DNA of 33,696 nt. Origin: Pseudomonadota bacterium (lineage in GTDB: Bacteria; Pseudomonadota; Gammaproteobacteria; Burkholderiales; Burkholderiaceae). The first letter of the stretch is position 1. Every line of letters starts with the position of its first letter. The stretch is from positions 1 to 33,696 of the forward strand of contig JAEZQX010000445.1 in assembly GCA_023441105.1 (NCBI GenBank), given 5' to 3'. This document shows, piece by piece, positions 14,921 to 21,841 of the stretch. A program made the position numbers and the translations under genes. The notes under the pieces are model-generated. The model worked only from the letters and a program-made list of their open reading frames with translations, was not told the DNA's origin and did no database searches.

Positions 14921-15907
14921 TCAATCGAGCGAAATGCCGGCCACCTTGATCACCTCGCGCCACTTCGCGATCTCGGCCTTCACGTAGTCGGCGAATGCCT
15001 GCGGCGTGCCGCCCACTGCCTGGGCACCCAGCGTGCGGAGCTGCTCGCGCACATCCGGCATGGCGAGGATCCGGTTCACTTCCTCGTTGAGCTTGCGGAT
15101 GATCGCCTCCGGCGTCCCGGCGGGTGCCGCCAGGCCGTTCCAGGAGCTGACCTCGAAGTCTTCGAGGCCGGCCTCGGCCATGGTCGGGACGTCGGGCAGC
15201 TCCGGAAGGCGCTTGCCGTAGGCCACCGCGATCGGGCGCAGCTTGCCGGCCTGGATGTGGTCGAGCGCGCCGAGCGATGTCTTGAATCCCATCGACACGT
15301 GGCCCGAGATCACGTCCACCAGCGCCGGCGTCGCTCCCTTGTACGGCACGTGGACCATGTCGATGCCGGCGCGCAGCTTGAGCAGCTCGCCGGCCAGGTG
15401 CGGCGAGCCGCCGACGCCGGAGGAGGCGAATGTCAGCTTGCCGGGCTGGGCCTTGGCGAGCGCAATCAGCGACTTGACATCGGTCGCCGCGAGCGACGGC
15501 GCGACGCACAGGATGCTGGGCGACGACATGAACTGGACGATCGGCGCCAGGTCACGGACCGAGTCGTACTTGATGTTCTTGTACACCGTCATGTTGGTGG
15601 CATTGGCAATCGTCTCCACTAACAGCGTGTAGCCGTCGGGCTTGGCACGCACCACCTGCTCGGTGGCGATGTTCGAGCCGGCGCCCGGCTTGTTCTCCAC
15701 GACGACCGGCTGGTTGAACGACTGCGACAGCTTGGTGGCAACCAGCCGCGCGATGATGTCGGTGGCGCCGCCGGGCGGATAGCCGACCACCACCGTGATC
15801 GGTCGTGCCGGGTAGTTCGCCGCATCGTCGGCCGCGGCGGAGCCACCGGCCACGGTAAGGATGCTTGCCGCGGCCAGCATCCGGTAGAAAGTTCCAATCA
15901 TCCTCAT
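14921..15907 (-). CDS. Bug/TctC-family periplasmic solute-binding protein
   Basis: Second Bug-family binding protein, 328 aa. The signal peptide (MLAAASILTVAGGSAAADD, cleavage near AAA or SAA) is followed by YPARPITVVVGYPPGGATD, VENKPGAGSNIATE, KPDGYTLL, HVPYKGATPALVD and VPTMAEAGLEDFE, all typical Bug blocks. ATG 15907 has AAAGGAGA upstream. The frame is open back to 16159 inside the dioxygenase gene but without signals. Lies 35 bp after the dioxygenase stop and 10 bp before the asparaginase. Likely captures the substrate of the linked enzymes; no TctAB membrane component is present in the window. Confidence 0.93.
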   Translation of the reverse strand: MRMIGTFYRMLAAASILTVAGGSAAADDAANYPARPITVVVGYPPGGATDIIARLVATKLSQSFNQPVVVENKPGAGSNIATEQVVRAKPDGYTLLVETIANATNMTVYKNIKYDSVRDLAPIVQFMSSPSILCVAPSLAATDVKSLIALAKAQPGKLTFASSGVGGSPHLAGELLKLRAGIDMVHVPYKGATPALVDVISGHVSMGFKTSLGALDHIQAGKLRPIAVAYGKRLPELPDVPTMAEAGLEDFEVSSWNGLAAPAGTPEAIIRKLNEEVNRILAMPDVREQLRTLGAQAVGGTPQAFADYVKAEIAKWREVIKVAGISLD

Positions 15908-15942
15908 CACGTCTCCTTTGTTCGATTCGCCTGTAGCCCGGA

Positions 15943-17079
15943 TCATCCGGCGACGGTCACGCCACCCGGTGCGGCCGCGGCACGCCATTGTGGCTTGAGC
16001 AGCATACCCTGCGACTTGGCCTGCCTGGCCTCGAAGTCGAGATAGGCGGCGGTGAGCTCGCTGCCGCGGACGCCGCCACGCACCGAACCGGGCCGCACGT
16101 CGCCGAAATAGGTTTCCCACTGCGCCGGCAGGGGCTGCGACTGCGGAATCGCCAGCCACAGGCGCAGCAGGTGGCGCTTGCGCTCGGGCTCGGCATGATC
16201 CTCGAAGTCGGTCCGCGAATGCAGGACGACATAGTTGTTGAGCAATTGCAGGTCCCCAGGCTCCAGTTGCATGGAGAAGCAGAACCGCGGGTCGGGCAGC
16301 AGGCGATCGAGCAGATCCAGTGCCTCTTCCTGTGCTTGCGTGAGGCGGGGGACCTCCGGGAAGTCCCGCTGAGCGGCTGTCACGTTCTTGCGGTTGGCGC
16401 GAAAGGCGAAGTATTCGGCATGGTCGCCCAGGATCGGGCAGGCATAGAACGGCGGCTTGCCCGGGTCACCCGCGCCCTGGTAACTGTGGTGGAACGGCGC
16501 CTTCAAGACGGGGATCAGGTCCGGCCGCACCCGGGCGATCTCCTCGCACACCGACATGGAGCTCGAGACCAGGCTGGTACCGCCAGACTTGGCGCCCTTG
16601 AGGCACAGCAGCGCGACGACGTCGCAGGAATCGCCGTGGAAGTCGAGGCCGGCGTTGGTGTTGTAGCCGCGGCCGCCCTTGACCTTGTAGCTGCCGCCCT
16701 CGTCGCGCACGTCGTTCATGACCTGGCTTGCGCGGTTCTGCGGCCGGGCCACCCCGACATGCAGGCCCAGCCCCCAGTGAACCAGCCGGGCGTCCTCGGC
16801 GCTCCACTTGTGGACGGGGAATCCCTTCAGCAGGCATATGCCGTAACCAGTCTGGGTGCGGGCGAAGGCGCGCTGCAGGGCGGCGAGGGCGGCCGCGCCC
16901 ACCGGGAAGTCCTCGGCAGTCATTTCCAGCCAGCGCTTGCCGGCCGCCCGGGCATGCGCGAGGCCGGCCTCGAAACCCGCCACTTCCTCCTCCGAAAGCT
17001 GCTGGATCCAGGACGGATCGCTCCGCAATGCGTCGGCGGTCCAGGCATGCGGCAGGGGCGGTCGGCGGGATGCGGTCAT
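15943..17079 (-). CDS. TauD/TfdA-family Fe(II)/2-oxoglutarate dioxygenase
   Basis: Putative non-haem iron dioxygenase of 378 aa, TauD/TfdA clan. The metal triad is visible as His148-Gly-Asp150 in LDFHGDSCD and His287 in NNYVVLHSRTDF. A C-terminal Arg in KRHLLRLWL (RxxLxRxW type) fits the residue that holds 2-oxoglutarate. Members hydroxylate or demethylate small organic acids, using oxygen and 2-oxoglutarate. It is first in a minus-strand operon with the Bug, asparaginase-like and lyase genes, and is divergent from a LysR gene 110 bp away. The start has GGAG in its leader (CCCGGAGCTGACG then ATG). It could hydroxylate the substrate so that the lyase can cleave it. Substrate not identifiable. 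Confidence 0.9.
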   Translation of the reverse strand: MTASRRPPLPHAWTADALRSDPSWIQQLSEEEVAGFEAGLAHARAAGKRWLEMTAEDFPVGAAALAALQRAFARTQTGYGICLLKGFPVHKWSAEDARLVHWGLGLHVGVARPQNRASQVMNDVRDEGGSYKVKGGRGYNTNAGLDFHGDSCDVVALLCLKGAKSGGTSLVSSSMSVCEEIARVRPDLIPVLKAPFHHSYQGAGDPGKPPFYACPILGDHAEYFAFRANRKNVTAAQRDFPEVPRLTQAQEEALDLLDRLLPDPRFCFSMQLEPGDLQLLNNYVVLHSRTDFEDHAEPERKRHLLRLWLAIPQSQPLPAQWETYFGDVRPGSVRGGVRGSELTAAYLDFEARQAKSQGMLLKPQWRAAAAPGGVTVAG

Positions 17080-17128
17080 CGTCAGCTCCGGGCTACGTTG
17101 TTGCAGCCGGCATCGTAGCCACCTGCAG

Positions 17129-17157
17129 GATCAACCGAAAGCGATATATCGTTGATC
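17129..17157. promoter_or_regulatory. inverted repeat in the dioxygenase/LysR divergent region
   Basis: GATCAAC (17129-17135) and GTTGATC (17151-17157), perfect 7-bp arms with a 15-bp spacer. Nested next to the right arm is the palindrome CGATATATCG (17142-17151). Located in the 110-bp gap between the divergent dioxygenase and LysR starts, so a candidate LysR operator controlling both. Confidence 0.5.
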
Positions 17158-17189
17158 ATTACGTCAGGAATCTTGATGAAAGGCGAGCG

Positions 17190-18128
17190 ATGCATCTCCA
17201 TGTCTTCGACACGCTGGAAGCGGTTGTGCGCACCGGCAGCCTGGCTCGCGCGGCCGCAGAGGTCAACATCACGCCCAGCGCCGCCAGCATGCAGATGAAG
17301 CAGCTCGAAGAGCATTTCGGGCAGCCCTTGCTGGATCGGTCGGGGCGCGGCGTCAAGGCGACGGCTCTGGCACGCGAGATCGTCGAGGTGATGCGGCCCT
17401 CGCTCGGTCGGCTGTCGGCGCTGCGTCAGCGCCGCGCGTTGACGGTGGCCGGCCCGATCAGCCTGGGGGTGATCGAGACCCTGCAGATGGGACTGCTGCC
17501 GGGCGCCTTCCAGTATCTTCGCCAACGTCATCCGGCCTTGATCGTGCGGCCGGTGCGCGGTCGCAGCGTCGAGCTGGTAGACGCGGTGAAGGCGGGCCGG
17601 CTGGATGCCGCCGTGGTGGTGCAGCCACCGACCGGCGGCTCGCAACGCCTCAATTGGATACCGCTGATCCGCAACGAACTCGTCCTGGTGGCCCCGCCGG
17701 ATTCGACCGGCAACAGCCTGGCCGCCCTGTTCCGCAGCCACGACTGGATCCGCATGAATCCGCAGACGTATACCGGGCGGCTGGCTGCGCGTCACGTCGC
17801 GCGCCATCTGGCCGGCGCCCACGCCCTCGTCGACCTCCAGTCCGTGCACCTGATCGTGGCGATGGTCCACGCCGGGCTCGGCGTCTCGATCGTGGTCCGG
17901 CCCGACCGGCGGCTGATCGAGGCCTACCCGGTTCGCAGCCTGAGCCTGGGCCGGGAGGCACCCGCCGTGCAGATCGCCCTCGTCTCGCGCAAGGCCGACG
18001 CCCAGGACGTCAAGCTGGCGGCAGTGCAACAGGCGATAAGACAGGTGCTGGAGCGCAGCCGTCCACTCCAGGCGACGGCATCGAAGACGCCGTCCGACGC
18101 AGGGCAGCCGCAGAAGCGCCCGCGGTAA
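17190..18128 (+). CDS. LysR-family transcriptional regulator
   Basis: LysR-type regulator of 312 aa. The HTH (about residues 1-60) contains HVFDTLEAVVRTGSLARAAA, then SAASMQMKQLEEHFGQPLLDR and VKATALA. The effector domain spans about 88-295; the last 20 residues are a disordered-looking tail. ATG 17190 has GAAAGG upstream; longer frames reach back into the divergent gene and are shadows. Divergent to the dioxygenase operon, with an inverted repeat in the shared 110-bp region, it probably regulates that operon and itself. Confidence 0.94.
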   Translation: MHLHVFDTLEAVVRTGSLARAAAEVNITPSAASMQMKQLEEHFGQPLLDRSGRGVKATALAREIVEVMRPSLGRLSALRQRRALTVAGPISLGVIETLQMGLLPGAFQYLRQRHPALIVRPVRGRSVELVDAVKAGRLDAAVVVQPPTGGSQRLNWIPLIRNELVLVAPPDSTGNSLAALFRSHDWIRMNPQTYTGRLAARHVARHLAGAHALVDLQSVHLIVAMVHAGLGVSIVVRPDRRLIEAYPVRSLSLGREAPAVQIALVSRKADAQDVKLAAVQQAIRQVLERSRPLQATASKTPSDAGQPQKRPR

Positions 18129-18183
18129 AACACGCCGACCCCAGATGGAGGATAATCGCTGCGAGGTCGGCGCGAGCCTCCTT

Positions 18184-18203
18184 CACCGGACGCTGAACCG
18201 GTG
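18184..18203. promoter_or_regulatory. inverted repeat upstream of the MarR gene
   Basis: CACCGG (18184-18189), 8-bp spacer, CCGGTG (18198-18203), 47 bp ahead of the MarR start. The size matches MarR-family operators (about 16-22 bp dyads), but the arms are G/C-only and short. Confidence 0.3.
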
Positions 18204-18250
18204 CAATCTCCGGATCAAGCCAGAACGCATCAGGTCCTCCATCGATCCCC

Positions 18251-18703
18251 ATGGCCAGACGTCGTAGCGCCGCGCCGGCGAAGCCCTCGCTGCATAGCCT
18301 GCTCAACCAGGCGAGTCGGCAGATGACATCGGAATTGCGCCGCGTCGTCGGTTCGGAAGGGTTGCCGGTCGAGTTCTGGCGGGTCCTGGAAGTGCTGGCC
18401 GACGAGCGCGGCCGCTCCATGTCCGGGCTCGCCGCCGAAACCGGCATGCAGCTGCCCGCTACCAGCAAGGTGGTGGACCGGATGACGGAAGCGGCATTGA
18501 TCCAGCGATCGGCGGATCCCGCCGACCAGCGTCGGGTGATCCTGCATATCTCCGACTTCGGCATCCAGAAGTTCAACGCCCTTGGCGCCGAAATCCGCGG
18601 GCATCGAAGTCGGCTGGAGGTCGCCTTCAGCCCGCAGCAGGAGGACCGGCTACGCCGCCTCCTGGCCGAATTCATCCAGGCTCACCGACGAGAGGCTGGA
18701 TGA
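18251..18703 (+). CDS. MarR-family transcriptional regulator
   Basis: Winged-helix MarR regulator, 150 aa. The core is at about residues 15-140, with LRRVVGSEGLPVEFWRVLEV, then SMSGLAAETGMQLPATSKVVDRM (recognition region) and the beta-wing PADQRRVILHISDFG. Usually a dimeric repressor released by a small phenolic or carboxylate ligand. Its 3' end overlaps the convergent AmiC-like gene by 32 bp (18672-18703). It is an orphan in orientation: the nearest target candidates are the AmiC-like gene, the nitrilase operon or itself. The palindrome at 18184-18203 may be its autoregulatory site. No target is proven by sequence. Confidence 0.92.
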   Translation: MARRRSAAPAKPSLHSLLNQASRQMTSELRRVVGSEGLPVEFWRVLEVLADERGRSMSGLAAETGMQLPATSKVVDRMTEAALIQRSADPADQRRVILHISDFGIQKFNALGAEIRGHRSRLEVAFSPQQEDRLRRLLAEFIQAHRREAG

Positions 18704-19763
18704 CCCGGATCCCGAGTCCCTCGACGGTACCGAGGAAGACCGGGTCCCTGCTGGCATCGGACGGCCGAGGCTTGCGCGCCCTGACACTCCGCAGCATCCG
18801 CGGGACGCGCGCGCTGCCCGATCCCTGGGCCTGGCGCTGGAGGTGCACGACACCTTCGAAGACCGATTGCGCCAGCGAGTTCAGCATCGGGGCGCGCTCG
18901 CCGAACAAGGCGCGATAGCGCTCCTTGAAATCACCGTTGACGTCCGATTCGAGGTTGGCGAAGTAGCCGGCAGCGACGAACATGCCGTCGGTGTTCTCGG
19001 GGCCCATGCCGAGGATCGCATTCTCCTCCATGCAGACGGACAACCGCAGAACCTTGCCCGCGAGGCCCGCGGCACCGAAGGCCCGGCACATGTAGATCGA
19101 CTCGCCTCCGACCAGCGAGATCAGCACCGCGTCCGCGCGCCGCTCGCGAATCTCCTCCACGATGGGCTCGAAGCGATGCTCGCCCAGCGGCACGTAACGC
19201 TCCGCGACCACTTCGGCGCCGCCCGCCCGGATGCAGCCGCCTGCCAGGGCATGCGACCGCCGGGGCCAACTGTAGTCGTTGCCGACCAGGTACCAGCGCT
19301 TGGGCGAATAGCGCTGCGTCACCCAGTCGATCGCCGGCGCAAGCTGACGATCGAGCGTTTCGCCAATGGCATGGACCCAGGACGGCAGGCCCACGCCCTC
19401 GAAATGAGGCGTGTAGATCAGCGGCACGCGCGCCCTCACGACTTCGCTGACCTGGCGGCAGACGGCAGTGTTGCAGAGTGTGACCAAGGCATCGACCTCG
19501 CCACCTTCGATCAGCGAGTCCAGCTCACTGACCAGCGACGGCGAAGATTCGCTGGCGTTGAGCACCGTCAGCGCGACCTCCCGTCCGTCCAGGCCGCCAT
19601 CGGCATTCCAGGTATCGCGCGCCAGCCGGGCGCAGGCATAGGCGGACGGCCCGAGCAGGCCCAGCGAACCGGAGGTCGGGATCAGCAGGCCGATCTTGAA
19701 CGGCACGGCAGGGTGGACCGGCCGGCGCAGCATCCGGCGTCCGAAAGCCTCGCTGGTCTTCAT
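18672..19763 (-). CDS. AmiC-like cytoplasmic amide-sensor/binding protein without signal peptide
   Basis: Type I periplasmic-binding-protein fold of the urea/short-chain-amide group (Peripla_BP_5; UrtA, FmdD, AmiC), 363 aa. Landmarks are FKIGLLIPTSGSLGLLG at residues 22-38, NADGGLDGREVALTVLN, the LVTLCNTAVCRQVSEVV strand, YLVGNDYSWPRRSHALA and ADAVLISLVGGESIYM. The N-terminus (MKTSEAFGRRMLRRPVHP) has no hydrophobic stretch and no upstream extension supplies one. It should therefore stay in the cytoplasm as AmiC does, rather than serve an ABC importer. AmiC of Pseudomonas holds the antiterminator AmiR and releases it on binding amide; no AmiR/ANTAR protein is visible here. It is divergent from the nitrilase operon (322 bp) and convergent with MarR. 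Start has no clear SD; ATG 19763 is the best choice. Confidence 0.75.
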   Translation of the reverse strand: MKTSEAFGRRMLRRPVHPAVPFKIGLLIPTSGSLGLLGPSAYACARLARDTWNADGGLDGREVALTVLNASESSPSLVSELDSLIEGGEVDALVTLCNTAVCRQVSEVVRARVPLIYTPHFEGVGLPSWVHAIGETLDRQLAPAIDWVTQRYSPKRWYLVGNDYSWPRRSHALAGGCIRAGGAEVVAERYVPLGEHRFEPIVEEIRERRADAVLISLVGGESIYMCRAFGAAGLAGKVLRLSVCMEENAILGMGPENTDGMFVAAGYFANLESDVNGDFKERYRALFGERAPMLNSLAQSVFEGVVHLQRQAQGSGSARVPRMLRSVRARKPRPSDASRDPVFLGTVEGLGIRVIQPLVGEPG

Positions 19764-20085
19764 GTGCGAAGCCCCGGCAGGGAACGAGACAGGGCGACGG
19801 AAAGAGCGTCGATCGTCAACATGGCGGCTGCACCTGGAGTCTGCCGGTTCGCCCGAGCGAAAAAGAATAGCGCGAAACGACGCCACGGTGCACCAGCGGC
19901 TTCCATGTTGACGTCCCCGATCGCGGCGACATACCATCGAACGGACAGTTTCCTGGGAAAGCTTTCATGGGTCGACACCTCGTGCGCTGCGATCCCGATC
20001 GGTTGTCCTGCGCCGCGCAGCTCGGTCGCCTGCGCCGGACCGACCAACGCATTGCACAACCCCTGCCAACGACGACAGGTGCCCG
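19764..20085. promoter_or_regulatory. 322-bp divergent regulatory region, nitrilase operon and AmiC-like gene
   Basis: No credible gene is seen in this gap. It holds a perfect 11-bp inverted repeat CGTCAACATGG (19814-19824) / CCATGTTGACG (19903-19913). Similarity between the two flanks extends inward, with GGTGCACC near the right arm. A possible plus promoter has TTGACG (19908-19913), 18 bp, then TACCAT (19932-19937). Two dyads lie just downstream: TTTCC-TG-GGAAA (19949-19960) and the 10-bp palindrome GAAAGCTTTC (19957-19966). On the minus strand the inverted repeat would fold into a hairpin in the AmiC-like leader. These are candidate operators or attenuators. Confidence 0.5.
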
Positions 20086-20973
20086 ATGAGCACCGATCAG
20101 GGTCGGTCGCCAGAGAGCGGAGTGCGCGTCGCCTGCATCCAGATGGAGCCCCGGGTCGGCCGCCCGGAGGCCAACCTCGCAGACACCCTCACGCGCATCG
20201 ATGCGGCGGCAGCGGCAGGCGCACGGCTGATCGTGCTGCCGGAGCTATGCGCGTCCGGCTATGTCTTCGAGACGCGCGACGAAGCCTTCCAACTGGCCGA
20301 AGAGATCCCCGGCGGCCCGGCCTGCCGGGCCTGGTCGGATGCCGCCGGCCGTCATGGCTGCCACATCGTGGCCGGCGTTGCCGAACGGGCCGGGGACAAG
20401 CTGTTCAATTCCGCGGTCCTGATCGGCCCCCAAGGCCACGTCGGGACGTTCAGGAAGATGCATCTGTGGGCCGCGGAGAACCTATTCTTCGAGCCGGGCG
20501 ATCTCGGCTTTCCGGTGTTCGCCACGCCGCTCGGCCGCATCGGCATGCTCATCTGCTACGACGGCTGGTTCCCCGAAGCCTATCGGCTGTGCGCCCTCCA
20601 GGGTGCCGACATCATCTGCGTTCCGACCAACTGGGTGCCCATTCCGGGACAGGATCCTGCGCAGCCGGCCATGGCCAACGTCCTCGCGATGGCCGCGGCC
20701 CACGTCAACTCGCTGTTCATTGCCGCCGCCGACCGCGTCGGCACCGAGCGCGGCCAGCCCTTCCTCGGGCGCTCGCTGATCGTCTCGCACACCGGCTGGC
20801 CGGCTGCCGGGCCCGCCAGCGAAAGCGAGCCCGAGACCATCGTCGCGGACCTCAACCTGTCGGAGGCGCGGCGCAAGCGGAACTGGAACGACTTCAATCA
20901 GATCCTGCGTGACCGTCGCGTCGACGCCTACGATGCCATGCTCGGATCGGGCGTCAGGCAAGGCTGGTTCTGA
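20086..20973 (+). CDS. nitrilase-superfamily C-N hydrolase
   Basis: Carbon-nitrogen hydrolase of 295 aa, cytoplasmic. The catalytic Glu-Lys-Cys set is complete: Glu53 in VLPELCASGY, Lys124 in TFRKMHLW, Cys157 in MLICYDGWFPE. It cleaves a nitrile or amide (or N-carbamoyl) bond; the subfamily cannot be fixed, but an aliphatic amidase or omega-amidase-like activity fits the UrtA-type transporter behind it. First gene of a plus-strand operon; its stop is 7 bp before the LivH start. SD is weak (AGG eight bases before ATG). It is divergent to the AmiC-like sensor gene, which in Pseudomonas controls an amidase, suggesting amide-inducible expression. Confidence 0.93.
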   Translation: MSTDQGRSPESGVRVACIQMEPRVGRPEANLADTLTRIDAAAAAGARLIVLPELCASGYVFETRDEAFQLAEEIPGGPACRAWSDAAGRHGCHIVAGVAERAGDKLFNSAVLIGPQGHVGTFRKMHLWAAENLFFEPGDLGFPVFATPLGRIGMLICYDGWFPEAYRLCALQGADIICVPTNWVPIPGQDPAQPAMANVLAMAAAHVNSLFIAAADRVGTERGQPFLGRSLIVSHTGWPAAGPASESEPETIVADLNLSEARRKRNWNDFNQILRDRRVDAYDAMLGSGVRQGWF

Positions 20974-20980
20974 GCCGGGC

Positions 20981-21841
20981 ATGCTCGAGTTCCTCGCCCG
21001 CCTCTCGTTCGACATCCTGGCCTTCGTCTCGGTCATGGTGCTGATCGTGCTGGGTCTCGGCGTCATCGCCAGCATGATGGGCATCTTCAACTTCGCCCAT
21101 GGCGAACTGGTGATGCTCGGCGCATTCACGGTATATCTGGCCCACGACCTCGGACTCAATGCCTGGTGGGGCATCCTCGCGGCTCCCCTGGTGGTCGGCC
21201 TGTTCGGGTTGCTCCTCGAGCGCACCATCATCCGGCGCTTCTATGCCGCGCCGATCATCGCGATGCTCGGCACCTACGCCATCGGCCTCGTGATCCGGGA
21301 GATCGTCCGCGGGATACTCGGCGGCCAATACCGACCGGTTCCCGAGCCCTGGCCGGGCTTCTACGTGATCGGCGGGCTGGAGTTCTCCACCTGGCGCACC
21401 TTCATCATCTTCACGACGCTGGTGGCGATCATCGCCAGCTGGCTGTTCCTGTCCAGGACATCCTTCGGCCTGCGGATCCGCGGTTCGCTCGAGAACCCGA
21501 TGCTCGCCCGGGCCTGCGGGATCTCGACGAAGAAGCTCTACTCGCTGACCTTTGCGTTCGGCGCAGCCCTTGCCGGGCTGGCGGGCGCGCTGATCGTGCC
21601 GCTATACCAGCTCTCGGCCGACATGGGACTGCGCTTCCTGGTCCAGGGCTTCCTGTCGGTGATGCTCGGCGGCGTGGGCACGTTCGAAGGCCCCGTCCTG
21701 GGCGGCGCGGTGATCGGAGCAATGGCATCCGGATTGCCGTGGCTCGTCGAGCCGGTGCTCGCCGATCCGCTGGTGTTCGTGATCGCGTTGATCATTGTGA
21801 AGCTTCGGCCTCAGGGCCTGATTTCAGGAGGAAGACGATGA
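20981..21841 (+). CDS. LivH/UrtB-type ABC transporter permease (system 2)
   Basis: BPD_transp_2 permease of 286 aa. The first helices carry LIVLGLGVIASMMGIFNFAH and GELVMLGAF; later landmarks are LLLERTIIRRFY, GTYAIGLVIREIVRG, the SLENPMLARACGIS coupling segment and VMLGGVGTFEGPVLGGA. ATG 20981 follows the nitrilase stop by 7 bp; an in-frame ATG at 20909 lies inside the nitrilase gene and is not preferred. Overlaps the binding-protein ATG (ATGA). Functions in the inner membrane with the LivM-like partner. Confidence 0.94.
   Translation: MLEFLARLSFDILAFVSVMVLIVLGLGVIASMMGIFNFAHGELVMLGAFTVYLAHDLGLNAWWGILAAPLVVGLFGLLLERTIIRRFYAAPIIAMLGTYAIGLVIREIVRGILGGQYRPVPEPWPGFYVIGGLEFSTWRTFIIFTTLVAIIASWLFLSRTSFGLRIRGSLENPMLARACGISTKKLYSLTFAFGAALAGLAGALIVPLYQLSADMGLRFLVQGFLSVMLGGVGTFEGPVLGGAVIGAMASGLPWLVEPVLADPLVFVIALIIVKLRPQGLISGGRR

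Noticed and set aside
18582..20912. Long plus-strand open frame of 776 codons crossing MarR, the AmiC-like gene and the nitrilase
   Set aside because: It overlaps three genes with clear family motifs in other frames, is full of Arg/Pro/His-rich low-complexity text and has no ribosome site or recognisable domain. It is a product of high GC content.
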